DNA of 64,000 bases. Origin: Gemella haemolysans ATCC 10379. Its GTDB lineage: Bacteria > Bacillota > Bacilli > Staphylococcales > Gemellaceae. Below are positions 26,621 through 35,424 of the stretch, one piece after another. The notes under the pieces are model-generated. The model saw only the letters and a list, made by a program, of their open reading frames with translations, did not search any database and was not told the origin of the DNA. How positions within the stretch are numbered: position 1 is the stretch's first letter; each line of letters starts with the position of its first letter. The stretch is from positions 186,001-250,000 of the forward strand of contig NZ_ACDZ02000008.1 in assembly GCF_000173915.1 (NCBI RefSeq), read 5' to 3'. Both the position numbers and the translations under genes were made by a program.

Positions 26621-26706
26621 ATATCTAACGTAGATTTAGAATACACCTTTTTAAGAATAGTATTGCGGTTATTTTATTGCCTATGAAGATAGGAAAGAGG
26701 TTTTAA

Positions 26707-27267
26707 ATGTATAAAAAAAATGTTCACTCACTAGTTTTGAGTGGTATGCTTGCAGTTATTGCTCTACTTCTATCTTTTTTTAGTTTTGCTGTGCCATTCT
26801 TGCCACCATTTCTAAAATTTGATTTTACGTTCATCCCGCTATTCATGGCGTTGTTATTATTAGGATATAAAGATGCACTTTTAGTGTCATTCTTAAAAAA
26901 CTTCCTACACTTCGCTTTGTTATCACATGAACCAATCGGATCAATTGCTAATATAGTAGTAGAATTCACTTTTATCAGTGTCATAATTTTTTTCTATAAA
27001 AAAGGTACTGCTAAGACTATTATCGGTGGAATCTTAGGAACACTAGCAATAACAGTATTCATGACACTACTTAACTACTTCGTATTACTTCCAGCATACG
27101 GATATATTATGAATCTAGCAGACATCGTGACTAACGTAAAAACAATCGTAACGGCTGGTATTATACCATTCAACCTACTTAAAGGTGCTTTAGTAACATT
27201 CTTATTCTTCGTTACTAAGAGTGTTTACAAATCAATACCAACTAGTATTCGTAGCCGTTTCGCATAA
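26707..27267 (+). CDS. ribU: Riboflavin ECF transporter S component RibU
   Basis: 186 residues, six hydrophobic helices. The N-terminal helix carries the ECF S-component pattern MLAVIALLLSFF that binds the EcfT coupling protein. The protein includes FDFTFIPLFMALLLLGYKDALLVSFLKNFLHF, typical of RibU. It imports riboflavin using the shared EcfAA'T module encoded elsewhere. The FMN riboswitch upstream makes the assignment firm. Its ribosome site is GAAAGAGG. No riboflavin biosynthesis genes are beside it. Confidence 0.95.
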   Translation: MYKKNVHSLVLSGMLAVIALLLSFFSFAVPFLPPFLKFDFTFIPLFMALLLLGYKDALLVSFLKNFLHFALLSHEPIGSIANIVVEFTFISVIIFFYKKGTAKTIIGGILGTLAITVFMTLLNYFVLLPAYGYIMNLADIVTNVKTIVTAGIIPFNLLKGALVTFLFFVTKSVYKSIPTSIRSRFA

Positions 27268-27300
27268 TAATATTAGATACTAATTAATTTGACCATGAAA

Positions 27301-27344
27301 AATCCTCCATTACATCACCTTACTGTAATGGAGGATTCCTTTTT
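27301..27344 (+). terminator. Terminator of ribU
   Basis: 13-bp perfect stem 27301-27313/27325-27337, then T6. It can also act for transcripts arriving from the minus strand. Confidence 0.9.
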
Positions 27345-27440
27345 TATAGATTTCCTAGGAAATATCTAGCAAACTTATCAAAAAAATCCAAGTTAAGGGA
27401 GCGGAAAATTTTAAAAAATCATTTTCTCCCCTCTTAACCG

Positions 27441-27797
27441 CTATTTATTCAACAACTCATCCAATTTTTCTGAATGTGATACTTCTTCTACATTAGTATT
27501 TTTTTCATTAAGAACTGTATCGATATTTAACTTCTCGTCATTATTCACTATTAGACGTGCGTAAATTTTCTCTCCGACATTTCTAATACTCTCATAATCA
27601 ATCTTATAATCTCTAATTTTCGCTTTTGCTGTGAATGCAAGCTTATCTTTTTCTAAAATTATTTTTTCGTAAAAACCACGTGCATCTGCAGTTTTCACGA
27701 CTCTAACAATCTCCTTATATTTAGGATTATTTTTCATATAAATAACGCCACCAATCGCCGCAATAAAAGTTATCGCTCCGAATATTTTCTTTCTCAT
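27441..27797 (-). CDS. Uncharacterised small membrane-anchored protein
   Basis: 118 residues with AGGAGG upstream. One N-terminal hydrophobic segment (about residues 4-21, KIFGAITFIAAIGGVIYM) precedes a charged domain with alternating lysine and acidic residues and a Glu/Lys-rich end. No family is recognised. The domain following the anchor (EIVRVVKTADARGFYEKIILEKDKLAF) may be an alpha/beta fold. Monocistronic, convergent with ribU. Confidence 0.7.
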   Translation of the reverse strand: MRKKIFGAITFIAAIGGVIYMKNNPKYKEIVRVVKTADARGFYEKIILEKDKLAFTAKAKIRDYKIDYESIRNVGEKIYARLIVNNDEKLNIDTVLNEKNTNVEEVSHSEKLDELLNK

Positions 27798-28093
27798 TTA
27801 ACTCTTCCTCCTTTTTTTCAACCAATTGGAGATTCTTAAACTCCCTTATTAGTAAACTTTTTAGTTAACTTTTATATTATAACTTTTTAGCTATTTTTTC
27901 AATAGTTTTTTTCAATTCTAGTTTAATATTATAGTAATATCATATTTTTGACACAGTTATAATAAAATAAAACATCGATTTAAACCTTAATTTATAAGGA
28001 ATGTATTCGTAATCTACAATATTTTTCTGTAATAGAATAATTACTAGTGTGTTTTAGTACAAAAAGTGTTATAATATATTTGACTACACTATT
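27798..28093. other. Intergenic region before the ferrochelatase gene
   Basis: AT-rich, about 300 bases, containing divergent promoters by position. A TATAAT near 28070 probably belongs to hemH. No repeat or RNA structure stands out. Confidence 0.35.
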
Positions 28094-28108
28094 TTGAGAG
28101 GTTATAAA

Positions 28109-29326
28109 ATGAGTAAAGCTATTTTAGTAATGACATATGGAACACCTGAAGAATATACATTCGAAGGTATAGCAAAATTTTTCACAAATATTAGAAGAGG
28201 AGTGCGTCCTAATGACGAAGAGATCAATCTACTTTTAAAAAATTATCTTCGCATTGATGGCTCTCCCCTTCAAGAGATAACACTTAAAGAAGTTGAACTT
28301 TTAAGGGAATCTGTAAAAGATGAATATAAAGTATACTTTGCCAATAAATTTTCTTCACCTTATATCCCTGATATAATTTCAAAAATGGAAGATGATGGTA
28401 TAGAGGAATGTATTTGTTTAATTCTTGAACCACATTATTCATTCTATTCTATTATGGGTTACGAAAGATTTATTAAGAGTGATACAATTAAGTTCAATAT
28501 AATAAAATCTTGGTACAAAGAAGAAAAGTTAATTGAATTCTGGGCAGATGAAATTAAAAAAATTATTACTGAAGAAATAAAAGAAGACAGCTACAAAGTA
28601 GTTTTCTCTGCGCACAGCGTACCTGAAATAGCATTAAAATATAATGATCCATACGTAAATCAAATCTTTGATATGACAAAACTTATAGCCGAAAAAATAG
28701 GTCTTGAAAAAGGAAACTATACGAATACTTGGCAAAGTGAAAGTGATATTGGGATGCCATGGATTAAGCCTGATGTTCTTGAGTACTTAAGAGAGCAAAA
28801 AGAACATCCTAAGCATTATATATTTGTTCCACTTAGCTTTATAAGTGAGCATATCGAAGTTCTTTTCGATAACGATGTTGAATGTCGAGAACTTTGTGAG
28901 GAGTTTGGAGTAGCTTATCATAGACCACCTATGCCAAACTACGATTCTCGTTTAATCGATGCTCTTGTGTCAACGATTGAAGCTAACAAAAACAATCCTT
29001 TTATTTCGCATAATCCAGAGAAAACAACATTTAATGAAATGGATAAACCAAAAGGAGAAATGCCAGACTTCGTTAAAGCAATGTTAGCCAATAAAAAAGA
29101 TGGTGAAAAACCTGAAATGCCGGACTTTGTTAAGAAAATGTTAGCTAATAAAAAGGATGGAGAAAAGCCGGAGATGCCGGACTTCGTTAAGAAAATGTTA
29201 GCTAACAAAGAAAATGAAGAAAATACTAAATCGTCTAATTCAATTATAAAATCATTAGCTAACAAAAAAGATAAAATTGTTTTAAAAGTACTTAAATCAA
29301 TCTCAACAATCCTTAACAAAAAATAA
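28109..29326 (+). CDS. hemH: Coproporphyrin III/protoporphyrin ferrochelatase with repeated C-terminal tail
   Basis: 405 residues from the ATG at 28109 (GAGAGG upstream). The first about 300 form a ferrochelatase: [26 protein letters not shown] (catalytic His 169), [11 protein letters not shown] and [11 protein letters not shown] (Glu 250). It inserts iron into a porphyrin. The Firmicute coproporphyrin route (CpfC) is likely in principle, but no other heme gene is nearby. After residue about 300 comes a roughly 100-residue tail with three copies of a 19-residue repeat ([19 protein letters not shown]), then a basic segment. Typical relatives stop near 310 residues. Confidence 0.9.
   Translation: MSKAILVMTYGTPEEYTFEGIAKFFTNIRRGVRPNDEEINLLLKNYLRIDGSPLQEITLKEVELLRESVKDEYKVYFANKFSSPYIPDIISKMEDDGIEECICLILEPHYSFYSIMGYERFIKSDTIKFNIIKSWYKEEKLIEFWADEIKKIITEEIKEDSYKVVFSAHSVPEIALKYNDPYVNQIFDMTKLIAEKIGLEKGNYTNTWQSESDIGMPWIKPDVLEYLREQKEHPKHYIFVPLSFISEHIEVLFDNDVECRELCEEFGVAYHRPPMPNYDSRLIDALVSTIEANKNNPFISHNPEKTTFNEMDKPKGEMPDFVKAMLANKKDGEKPEMPDFVKKMLANKKDGEKPEMPDFVKKMLANKENEENTKSSNSIIKSLANKKDKIVLKVLKSISTILNKK
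29057..29227 (+). repeat. 57-bp tandem repeat in the ferrochelatase tail
   Basis: Three in-frame units at 29057-29113, 29114-29170 and 29171-29227, the third diverging at its end. Each encodes a 19-residue amphipathic MPDFVK-MLANK motif. Confidence 0.9.
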
Positions 29327-29342
29327 ATATCAATAAGTAACC

Positions 29343-29380
29343 GACTCTAATGCATTAATCATTAGAGTCTTATTTTTTTA
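29343..29380 (+). terminator. Terminator of the ferrochelatase gene
   Basis: 9-bp stem 29343-29351/29361-29369 followed by TTATTTTTTT. Confidence 0.85.
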
Positions 29381-29615
29381 CACAAAAAATATAAAAAATT
29401 ACTTTGATATTTAAATGAGATTATAATTAATAAACTTATTAATTTTTTATCATAAATAATATAATACATCATATAATTTTTAGTTTACATATTAAAATCA
29501 GTGTTAATTGGCATTATTATAGTTTTTAAGATTAATAAATTTTATTATATATTTTGTTTGTATATATAATTTTTTATGTTATAATAAAAGTGAAAGTTAA
29601 AGGAGGGCTGACTTT

Positions 29616-30131
29616 ATGAAAAAAAATAAAATTACACTAGCTTTATCTAGCATATTACTTTCAGTTTCCTTAGTAGGTTGTAGTAGCGGAGACGGGCTTA
29701 ATCGTTCTGCAAAAGACGGAAAAGAAAATGAAGTAGAAAAGGCAGCTATAAAACTAGTTAAAGCAACAAAAACAGGGGATTACAATCTAATCAGCGCAGA
29801 TGAATTGAAAAAATCTATAGATAATAAAGAGGATATGATTCTAGTTGATACAATTCCTGCGGATCGATTTGAAAAAACAAAAATTAAAGGTGCTGTTAAC
29901 GCTGGTCTTCCAAAAGAAATGAAGGATTTAAAACCAGAAGAAAAAGAAGCATTTTTAAAAACTCTAGGGGATAATAAAGACAAAAAAATAGTTATATACT
30001 GTGGTTTTGTAGCTTGTGAAAGAAGCCACGTTGGAGCGGTCTTAGCAAAAGAAGCTGGCTATAAAAATGTCTATAGATTTCCGGGCGGAATTGCCGCATG
30101 GTTAGATGCAGGAAATAGCATCGATAAATAA
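29616..30131 (+). CDS. Rhodanese-domain lipoprotein
   Basis: 171 residues. Signal peptide with lipobox LVGC (Cys 22), then a short linker and one rhodanese domain (about 55-170). The active loop reads YCGFVACERS with Cys 129 as the likely persulfide carrier. A second Cys (134) and Arg 136 make the loop longer than the classic CxxGxR, as in periplasmic polysulfide-transferase types. The end YRFPGGIAAWLDAG is family-typical. Extracellular sulfur transfer or a thiol-stress role is inferred. AAAGGAGGG precedes the ATG. Confidence 0.85.
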   Translation: MKKNKITLALSSILLSVSLVGCSSGDGLNRSAKDGKENEVEKAAIKLVKATKTGDYNLISADELKKSIDNKEDMILVDTIPADRFEKTKIKGAVNAGLPKEMKDLKPEEKEAFLKTLGDNKDKKIVIYCGFVACERSHVGAVLAKEAGYKNVYRFPGGIAAWLDAGNSIDK

Positions 30132-30141
30132 CATTAAAAAC

Positions 30142-30230
30142 TTGCACTCGTGGATAATTATGAGGATTTACCGCGCACTTGCAATATAATTTAACATTTG
30201 TAGGTAGTTATGAGGATTTACCGTACAAAT
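30142..30230 (+). repeat. Two hairpins with a conserved loop
   Basis: Hairpin 1: TTGCA 30142-30146 with 30180-30184, and CGTGG 30149-30153 with CCGCG 30171-30175. Hairpin 2: ATTTGTA 30196-30202 with TACAAAT 30224-30230, and GGTA with TACC. The loops share TTATGAGGATTTACC although the stems differ, which suggests a conserved RNA or binding element rather than simple duplication. Confidence 0.6.
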
Positions 30231-30340
30231 ACCTTAATTAGATAAATTTTTAGAAAAGTTATTTTGTAAGAGAACTTCTTCTAGTTCTGCAAACATGATC
30301 AAACATTCCTGATTTTTATCCAAATAACAATTTCGCCCAA

Positions 30341-30376
30341 AATAAAGAGGCAGCTAAACTTAGCGGCCTCTTTATT
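30341..30376. terminator. Bidirectional terminator between the rhodanese gene and yidD
   Basis: 11-bp perfect stem 30341-30351/30366-30376, with T-rich tracts on both sides. Confidence 0.9.
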
Positions 30377-30623
30377 TTTTTCTTCCAAATTTGAATATAT
30401 CTTTCTTAAATAAAGGCACATTATCAAAGTACTCACCTTTATATAGCGGATGACACTTTAATAACCTCTTAACAGTTAAATATGTACCTAAGAAAAAACC
30501 AAATCTCTTATAACTTTCCAGAGCATAGCTTGAACATGTAGGAGAAAATCTACACGTCGGTCTTGTATAACGCGATATATATTTCCTATACAAGTTTATT
30601 AAAAATATGCACAATCTTGCCAT
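30372..30623 (-). CDS. yidD: Membrane protein insertion efficiency factor YidD
   Basis: 83 residues; matches the YidD family along its length. An N-terminal amphipathic/hydrophobic helix (LCIFLINLYRKYIS) is followed by the invariant Cys cluster R-TCRFSPTCSSYALESYKRFG and the C-terminal LKCHP. It assists YidC/SecYEG in inserting membrane proteins at the inner face of the membrane. Here it is monocistronic rather than next to rnpA or oxaA. Confidence 0.95.
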   Translation of the reverse strand: MARLCIFLINLYRKYISRYTRPTCRFSPTCSSYALESYKRFGFFLGTYLTVKRLLKCHPLYKGEYFDNVPLFKKDIFKFGRKK

Positions 30624-30707
30624 AGATTCTACCCCTTTCGCTCTTTATTTTATCAACTAATGAAGTTTATTTCAAATTTTTAAATCAAAAAATATACCCA
30701 CTATGTA

Positions 30708-30722
30708 TGATATCGATTATCA
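30708..30722. promoter_or_regulatory. Fur/PerR-type box upstream of dps, distal
   Basis: TGATATCGATTATCA differs from TGATAATnATTATCA at two positions. Confidence 0.5.
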
Positions 30723-30770
30723 TTTATATTTCTTCTCCTCAGGAAACATTGCTAAATCAACATTCTTTTT

Positions 30771-30785
30771 AGAGAATAATTCTCA
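30771..30785. promoter_or_regulatory. Palindrome upstream of the dps -35, second possible PerR box
   Basis: AGAGAATAATTCTCA contains a 13-bp perfect palindrome around a central A. It agrees with the Fur/PerR 7-1-7 consensus at most positions. It lies 24 bases before the -35. Confidence 0.4.
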
Positions 30786-30808
30786 ATAACTTTTATGAGC
30801 TTATTAAC

Positions 30809-30837
30809 TTTACATAAGATATTCATGGTGCTATAAT
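30809..30837 (+). promoter_or_regulatory. Promoter of dps
   Basis: TTTACA 30809-30814, 17-base spacer, TATAAT 30832-30837. Confidence 0.8.
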
Positions 30838-30874
30838 TTAAGCATAAATTCAAAAATAAAGGAGAGACATTAAT

Positions 30875-31309
30875 ATGACACGTACAACAGAATTAAACAA
30901 ACTTGTTGCTAACTTAACAGTATTATACACAAAATTACACAGCTTCCACTGGTATGTAAAAGGACGTAGCTTTTACACACTACACGAAGTATTTGAAAAC
31001 TACTATAACTACACAACTGAATCTTTAGATGAGGTTGCTGAAAGATTATTAGCAATTGGAGGTCGTCCAGTTTCTACACTTAAAGGTGCTTTAGAAATCG
31101 CAACTATTAAAGAAGCAACTGAACAAGAAACAACTTCTGAAATGGTTGCAGCTATATTCCATGACTTCGAATTACTAATCAATGATTTAACTCACCTTAT
31201 GGGTGTAGCTGAAGACGAAGGAGATCAAGGCACTTCTGACTTAGCATTAGGATTAAAAACTCAATTAGAAAAAAATGTTTGGATGCTAAAAGCTTACTTA
31301 GCTGATTAA
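30875..31309 (+). CDS. dps: Dps-family ferritin-like DNA-protection protein
   Basis: 144 residues. It has the Dps ferroxidase motif in the second helix: SFHWYVKGRSFYTLHEVFENYYNYTTESLDEVAERLLAIGGRP (His, Asp and Glu ligands shared across the dimer). Assembles as a dodecamer that oxidises and stores iron with peroxide, protecting DNA. The short N-terminus lacks a long lysine-rich DNA-binding tail. AGGAGAG precedes the ATG. Two Fur/PerR-like boxes upstream fit peroxide or iron control. Confidence 0.93.
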   Translation: MTRTTELNKLVANLTVLYTKLHSFHWYVKGRSFYTLHEVFENYYNYTTESLDEVAERLLAIGGRPVSTLKGALEIATIKEATEQETTSEMVAAIFHDFELLINDLTHLMGVAEDEGDQGTSDLALGLKTQLEKNVWMLKAYLAD

Positions 31310-31318
31310 TACAAAAAA

Positions 31319-31355
31319 ACTATTCGTTGCACTTATCACAACGAATAGTTTTTCT
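31319..31355. terminator. Bidirectional terminator between dps and walI
   Basis: 11-bp perfect stem 31319-31329/31339-31349 with T-runs on either side. Confidence 0.9.
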
Positions 31356-31373
31356 TTATTTTTAAATACCTAT

Positions 31374-32174
31374 CTATGAGCTATGCCCTTTTCTGTTCAG
31401 TACATTTAGATTTATTGCATCAACATAGTAGTTGCTGATTTGACCATCTTTATCACTTATTTCTACATTCCAAGTCGGTATCAACACTTGATTTTCCGTT
31501 TGTGAAATATAGGTATAATACCCTAAAGTAGTGCGAACACGACAGTTTTTAGGAATTAAGTCTTCGTGATACAGTCTATTTATCGCTTGATTAGATGGTA
31601 CTAACGCTTCATTTTTATCTTTTCTTATATTTGAAACACTCGTTAGAGTAAAGTTCTTGATGTCTCCATTACTCTCAACACTAAAGACTATTCTCGCATT
31701 TTTATTCGAAAACACCCTAAAACTATCTATTTGTTGTTCAAAAATAACTTCATTTTTTGAAGAATTATAACTAGAAAAAATATAATTTGCACTAAGCTTC
31801 ATCTTTTCTAGCAAGAATGATTCTAATTCTGCTTTATAGCTACCTTTATTTACATTTGTAATAACATTTTCAGAACTGACTTTTAACATAGATGTTTTAT
31901 CTACATTTTCAACTTCATACTTTAGACCATTCTCTTCTTTTCGAACTTCTTTCAAATCCGAGATTGTCACATTCACATAACCAAGATTATCACGTTTTGT
32001 GGCGTTATCCTCTACAGTTATATTGTCATTTTTCATAGCACGCTCGATTATTTCTTTTTCTTGAACTATTTCTGTTTTATTTTTCTGAACAGTGTATACA
32101 TAAAATGTTAACAAGACAGCATTAAGCGCAACGAATAGGTAAATAAATAACGTCTTCATCTTACCCCAGTTCAT
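31374..32174 (-). CDS. walI: Two-component system regulatory protein WalI (YycI)
   Basis: 266 residues. A single N-terminal membrane helix (about 8-28) precedes an extracellular YycH/YycI-type domain of about 230 residues, including YSYNSSKNEVIFEQ-like strands and the closing IPTWNVEISDKDGQISNYYVDAINLNVL. It pairs with WalH in the membrane and modulates WalK. The ATG overlaps the walH stop by four bases (ATGA). Last gene of the walRKHI operon. Confidence 0.9.
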   Translation of the reverse strand: MNWGKMKTLFIYLFVALNAVLLTFYVYTVQKNKTEIVQEKEIIERAMKNDNITVEDNATKRDNLGYVNVTISDLKEVRKEENGLKYEVENVDKTSMLKVSSENVITNVNKGSYKAELESFLLEKMKLSANYIFSSYNSSKNEVIFEQQIDSFRVFSNKNARIVFSVESNGDIKNFTLTSVSNIRKDKNEALVPSNQAINRLYHEDLIPKNCRVRTTLGYYTYISQTENQVLIPTWNVEISDKDGQISNYYVDAINLNVLNRKGHSS

Positions 32175-33484
32175 AGTCTCTCTCCCTTGTCTATCATTTC
32201 TTTTAACTTTTTAAAACTCACATATCTATCATTATATTTTACATACCACGCTGGTACATAACTAAAACTGTTTCTATCTTTATTATAAACTTTATCATAT
32301 CCTAAAACTATATCACCTATCTCTTTAAGATTGACTCTTTCATAAAGATAATTAATCACATATTCAGTCTTTTCAACAGAATACAGTTCCGCTTCTTTTG
32401 ATGAAAGATAAGTTTTTGTAAGTTTTTTCGGTGATGTTAGCTTATATATCCCACTACTATTGTCCTCAGAAATAATATCAGCAAAACCATCTTTACTAAA
32501 GGCTATAGACTCCTTATGAGCTTCCTGGAAAATAGTAATCCCTTCTAAAGCAGTAGTAAGTTGATAATTCGTATCCCCTACATAACCTAACTCTAAAAAG
32601 CTCATAGTATTGTTTATAGCTACAGTAGCTCCAACTTCTTTTCCACCTTCATTGGATGGATTTGTATATAATAAACTATTATTTATAGATCTTAAAATTC
32701 CATAACCATCGGTCACTTCATCTTCATTACTTATTCTAAGATTATCTTTTTTCTCAAATATATCCTTAGCCAGTTTATTTAAGTTAACATCTTCAGTACT
32801 ATATTCATCTATAACATTGTCTTCATCAGATTCTTTTAAATAGATAAACCTATTATTCAAACTATATTTAGCATAACTCTGTTTCTTCTCGTTAAACATA
32901 GTGTTTACTTTACCATAGATTTCTTCTTTTAAAGTAATCTGTAGATAGTTTTTATCATCTTTTTTATACAGATAAATCATATTAGGTCTATCTTTTAGTA
33001 AAACTATCGTATCAAATTCTAAACTTATATTAGAATTTTCTTCAGAGAAGAACAACGGTTTTACTAAAGCTGAATCAAGGGTCACCTGATAATTTATCAG
33101 TATTTTTTCAACATTATTCGATGTAATATCCTCGATATTTCTATTCCTAACTCTAGATTCTGTACTCTCACTATCTGAGATTACCAATAGCAAGTCTTTC
33201 AACACTTTTTTGTTTTTAATAGCATCAACACTAGCTACCTTTGTTATAGAGTTCTGAACTATCGCTTCCTCTCTTGATCCTTCATAGTTTTTCACAACAC
33301 TATCTGGAATCAAGAAATTCAAAAGACTATTTTTATTTGACTCTACTGATTTTTGAGTAGTTCTCTTAGTGAAAATCTCATAATCTGGTTGATAAGTAAT
33401 AATAAGATAAGATAGTGTTAAACTCATTAGAACAAGTATTCCTAATACGACTGATTTAACAGTTTCTTTCCTTTTACTTCTCAT
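32171..33484 (-). CDS. walH: Two-component system regulatory protein WalH (YycH)
   Basis: 437 residues from the ATG at 33484 (AGAGG upstream); a longer reading would overlap walK. One N-terminal membrane helix (about 11-31) is followed by a large extracellular YycH domain. It ends with YNKDRNSFSYVPAWYVKYNDRYVSF. With WalI it binds WalK and tunes its activity. Lies 11 bases after walK. Confidence 0.88.
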   Translation of the reverse strand: MRSKRKETVKSVVLGILVLMSLTLSYLIITYQPDYEIFTKRTTQKSVESNKNSLLNFLIPDSVVKNYEGSREEAIVQNSITKVASVDAIKNKKVLKDLLLVISDSESTESRVRNRNIEDITSNNVEKILINYQVTLDSALVKPLFFSEENSNISLEFDTIVLLKDRPNMIYLYKKDDKNYLQITLKEEIYGKVNTMFNEKKQSYAKYSLNNRFIYLKESDEDNVIDEYSTEDVNLNKLAKDIFEKKDNLRISNEDEVTDGYGILRSINNSLLYTNPSNEGGKEVGATVAINNTMSFLELGYVGDTNYQLTTALEGITIFQEAHKESIAFSKDGFADIISEDNSSGIYKLTSPKKLTKTYLSSKEAELYSVEKTEYVINYLYERVNLKEIGDIVLGYDKVYNKDRNSFSYVPAWYVKYNDRYVSFKKLKEMIDKGERL

Positions 33485-33495
33485 ATTATTTACCT

Positions 33496-35424
33496 CTATA
33501 ACCATTCATCATCAATTTGTTCACAAGGTAGTGTTACAAATATTATACTTCCGTATCCTTCTCTACTTTGCGCCCAAATACGACCTTTATGGGCCTCTAC
33601 AATAGTCTTAGCTAATGCTAATCCTAAACCTGTTCCTCCCATACTTCTCTGCCTACTCTTATCAACCCTATAGAATCTATTAAAGATCTTATCTATATGG
33701 ACTAATGGAATTCCTACACCTTCATCTTTAATAGAAATACTCACCCTATTATGGTGATAATTTTGTCTAACCCTTACTGTAATATTCTTACCATTCGGAG
33801 AATATTTTATAGCGTTATTAACAATATTATCAAATACCTGTGTAAGTTTATCCTGGTCACCTTCTACGAATATCGGGCTCTTAGGAATATGTTTTATAAA
33901 GTTTTTCTCCGGATGTGTTAGAGCAAATCTATCGGTAATCTGCTCAAGCATTTTATTTATATCAATAAACTCTTTTTCATAATGCTCTTCTTTGATATCC
34001 ATCTTACCAAGTTGCATCAACTCATTTACCATTCTTATCATACGAGTAGTCTCTTTATGGATAGTATCGATAAACTGCGGAGCAAGTTCCTTATCTTCAA
34101 GCACACCTTCTTCTAGCGCTTCGATATAACTGTTCATCGTCGTTAGAGGTGTACGAAGTTCATGAGATACAGTCGATACGAATTCTCGACGTTCTTTTTC
34201 TTGACGTTCTTGATCTGTTACGTCATAAAGAACAATAATATATCCCTCTAGCTCAGTTGACATCTGAGTTAAATCTTCTTTATCTTCTTTTTCTATCTTA
34301 GAAATTTCCGCACGTAAAAGTAATTCTTCATCACTTTTTGAAGCATTTACCAGAAGACTGTCTTCCGCTTCTAATATTTCCTCTATACTCTCATACTCAG
34401 TAATATTAAGAATTTTCAGCACATCTTTTCCGATGAAAATTTCATCATTACGACCACCTAGCATATCCTCAGCACTTGTATTTATAAGGATTATTCTACC
34501 GTTATTATCTGTTGTAATAATCCCATCCATCATACTTTCGATAATCGTCGCAAGTTTCCTACGTTCAGTCTCAGTAACAGCCTGCTCTTCTTCGATTCTT
34601 TTAGAAATTTGGTTAAATACTTTTGCCAAATCTCCGATTTCGTCATCCGTATCTATACCAACTACTGTACCGTAATTCCCCAGAGCCATCTTCTTAACTT
34701 GTGAACTCATCTTCTCAATAGAGCTCGTCACCGTTTTCGAAGCTACGAATCCTATTACTGTGGTAATTAATATCGATAGAATAGTTCCCACTATGAATAT
34801 TTTAGAAATACTATTTACCTCTTGATAAACACTTTCTATATCAGCCATTAGCGAGATTACACCGACAACTTCATTATCCTTTTTAACAGGACTCACATAG
34901 ATCCACACACGCTTATTACTATCAGTATTATTTTGAATCTGTTTAGTACTCTCACCAGTCTTAATAACCTGACTTACAAGCGGATCAAACGACCTTTTCG
35001 CAAGATATTCATCATTTCCATTTTTTGAAGAAGTCGCTATGATTTTCGAATCATTATCTATGACATTTACTAATAATAACTTTTGAATATTAAATTCACT
35101 AACTAGTTTAGCTATCCCACTTTTTGAATCTTTATTATTCTTTGTAGACTCCTCTTGAGTACCAGTATCATCAAGAGCTTTCGAAGTATCTCCTCCACTA
35201 CCACTAGCTTTTTCTAATTCCTCACGAACATGGTAGTTTAATATTTTTTCTTGTTCAATAATATTTTGTTCAAATGTATTTATATTACTGTTTCTTAATT
35301 GCGTTGTAAAGAACAATCCAATAAGTTGCAATGATATTATGTTAACTAAAACATAAACTATTACGAACTTAGTTCGAATTGATGAAAAGAATCTTTTCTT
35401 AAATCTCTTCTCGAAAAAACTCAT
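33496..35424 (-). CDS. walK: Cell-wall sensor histidine kinase WalK
   Basis: 642 residues. Helix 1 (about 17-37), an extracellular sensor domain (about 38-203) with a Gly/Ser/Asp-rich insertion near residues 65-100, helix 2 (about 204-226), HAMP, a PAS domain (about 285-395), HisKA with VSHELRTPLTTM (phospho-His about 421), and HATPase_c with NAIKYSPNG, DEGVGIP and GGTGLGLALAK. Phosphorylates WalR and controls peptidoglycan hydrolases. Its ATG overlaps the walR stop by one base. Confidence 0.95.
   Translation of the reverse strand: MSFFEKRFKKRFFSSIRTKFVIVYVLVNIISLQLIGLFFTTQLRNSNINTFEQNIIEQEKILNYHVREELEKASGSGGDTSKALDDTGTQEESTKNNKDSKSGIAKLVSEFNIQKLLLVNVIDNDSKIIATSSKNGNDEYLAKRSFDPLVSQVIKTGESTKQIQNNTDSNKRVWIYVSPVKKDNEVVGVISLMADIESVYQEVNSISKIFIVGTILSILITTVIGFVASKTVTSSIEKMSSQVKKMALGNYGTVVGIDTDDEIGDLAKVFNQISKRIEEEQAVTETERRKLATIIESMMDGIITTDNNGRIILINTSAEDMLGGRNDEIFIGKDVLKILNITEYESIEEILEAEDSLLVNASKSDEELLLRAEISKIEKEDKEDLTQMSTELEGYIIVLYDVTDQERQEKERREFVSTVSHELRTPLTTMNSYIEALEEGVLEDKELAPQFIDTIHKETTRMIRMVNELMQLGKMDIKEEHYEKEFIDINKMLEQITDRFALTHPEKNFIKHIPKSPIFVEGDQDKLTQVFDNIVNNAIKYSPNGKNITVRVRQNYHHNRVSISIKDEGVGIPLVHIDKIFNRFYRVDKSRQRSMGGTGLGLALAKTIVEAHKGRIWAQSREGYGSIIFVTLPCEQIDDEWL

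Noticed and set aside
30157-30223. Similarity of ATGAGGATTTACC to the phage MS2/R17 coat-protein operator
   Set aside because: Stem geometry and the loop do not match the operator and no such phage is relevant; kept only as a conserved-loop hairpin.
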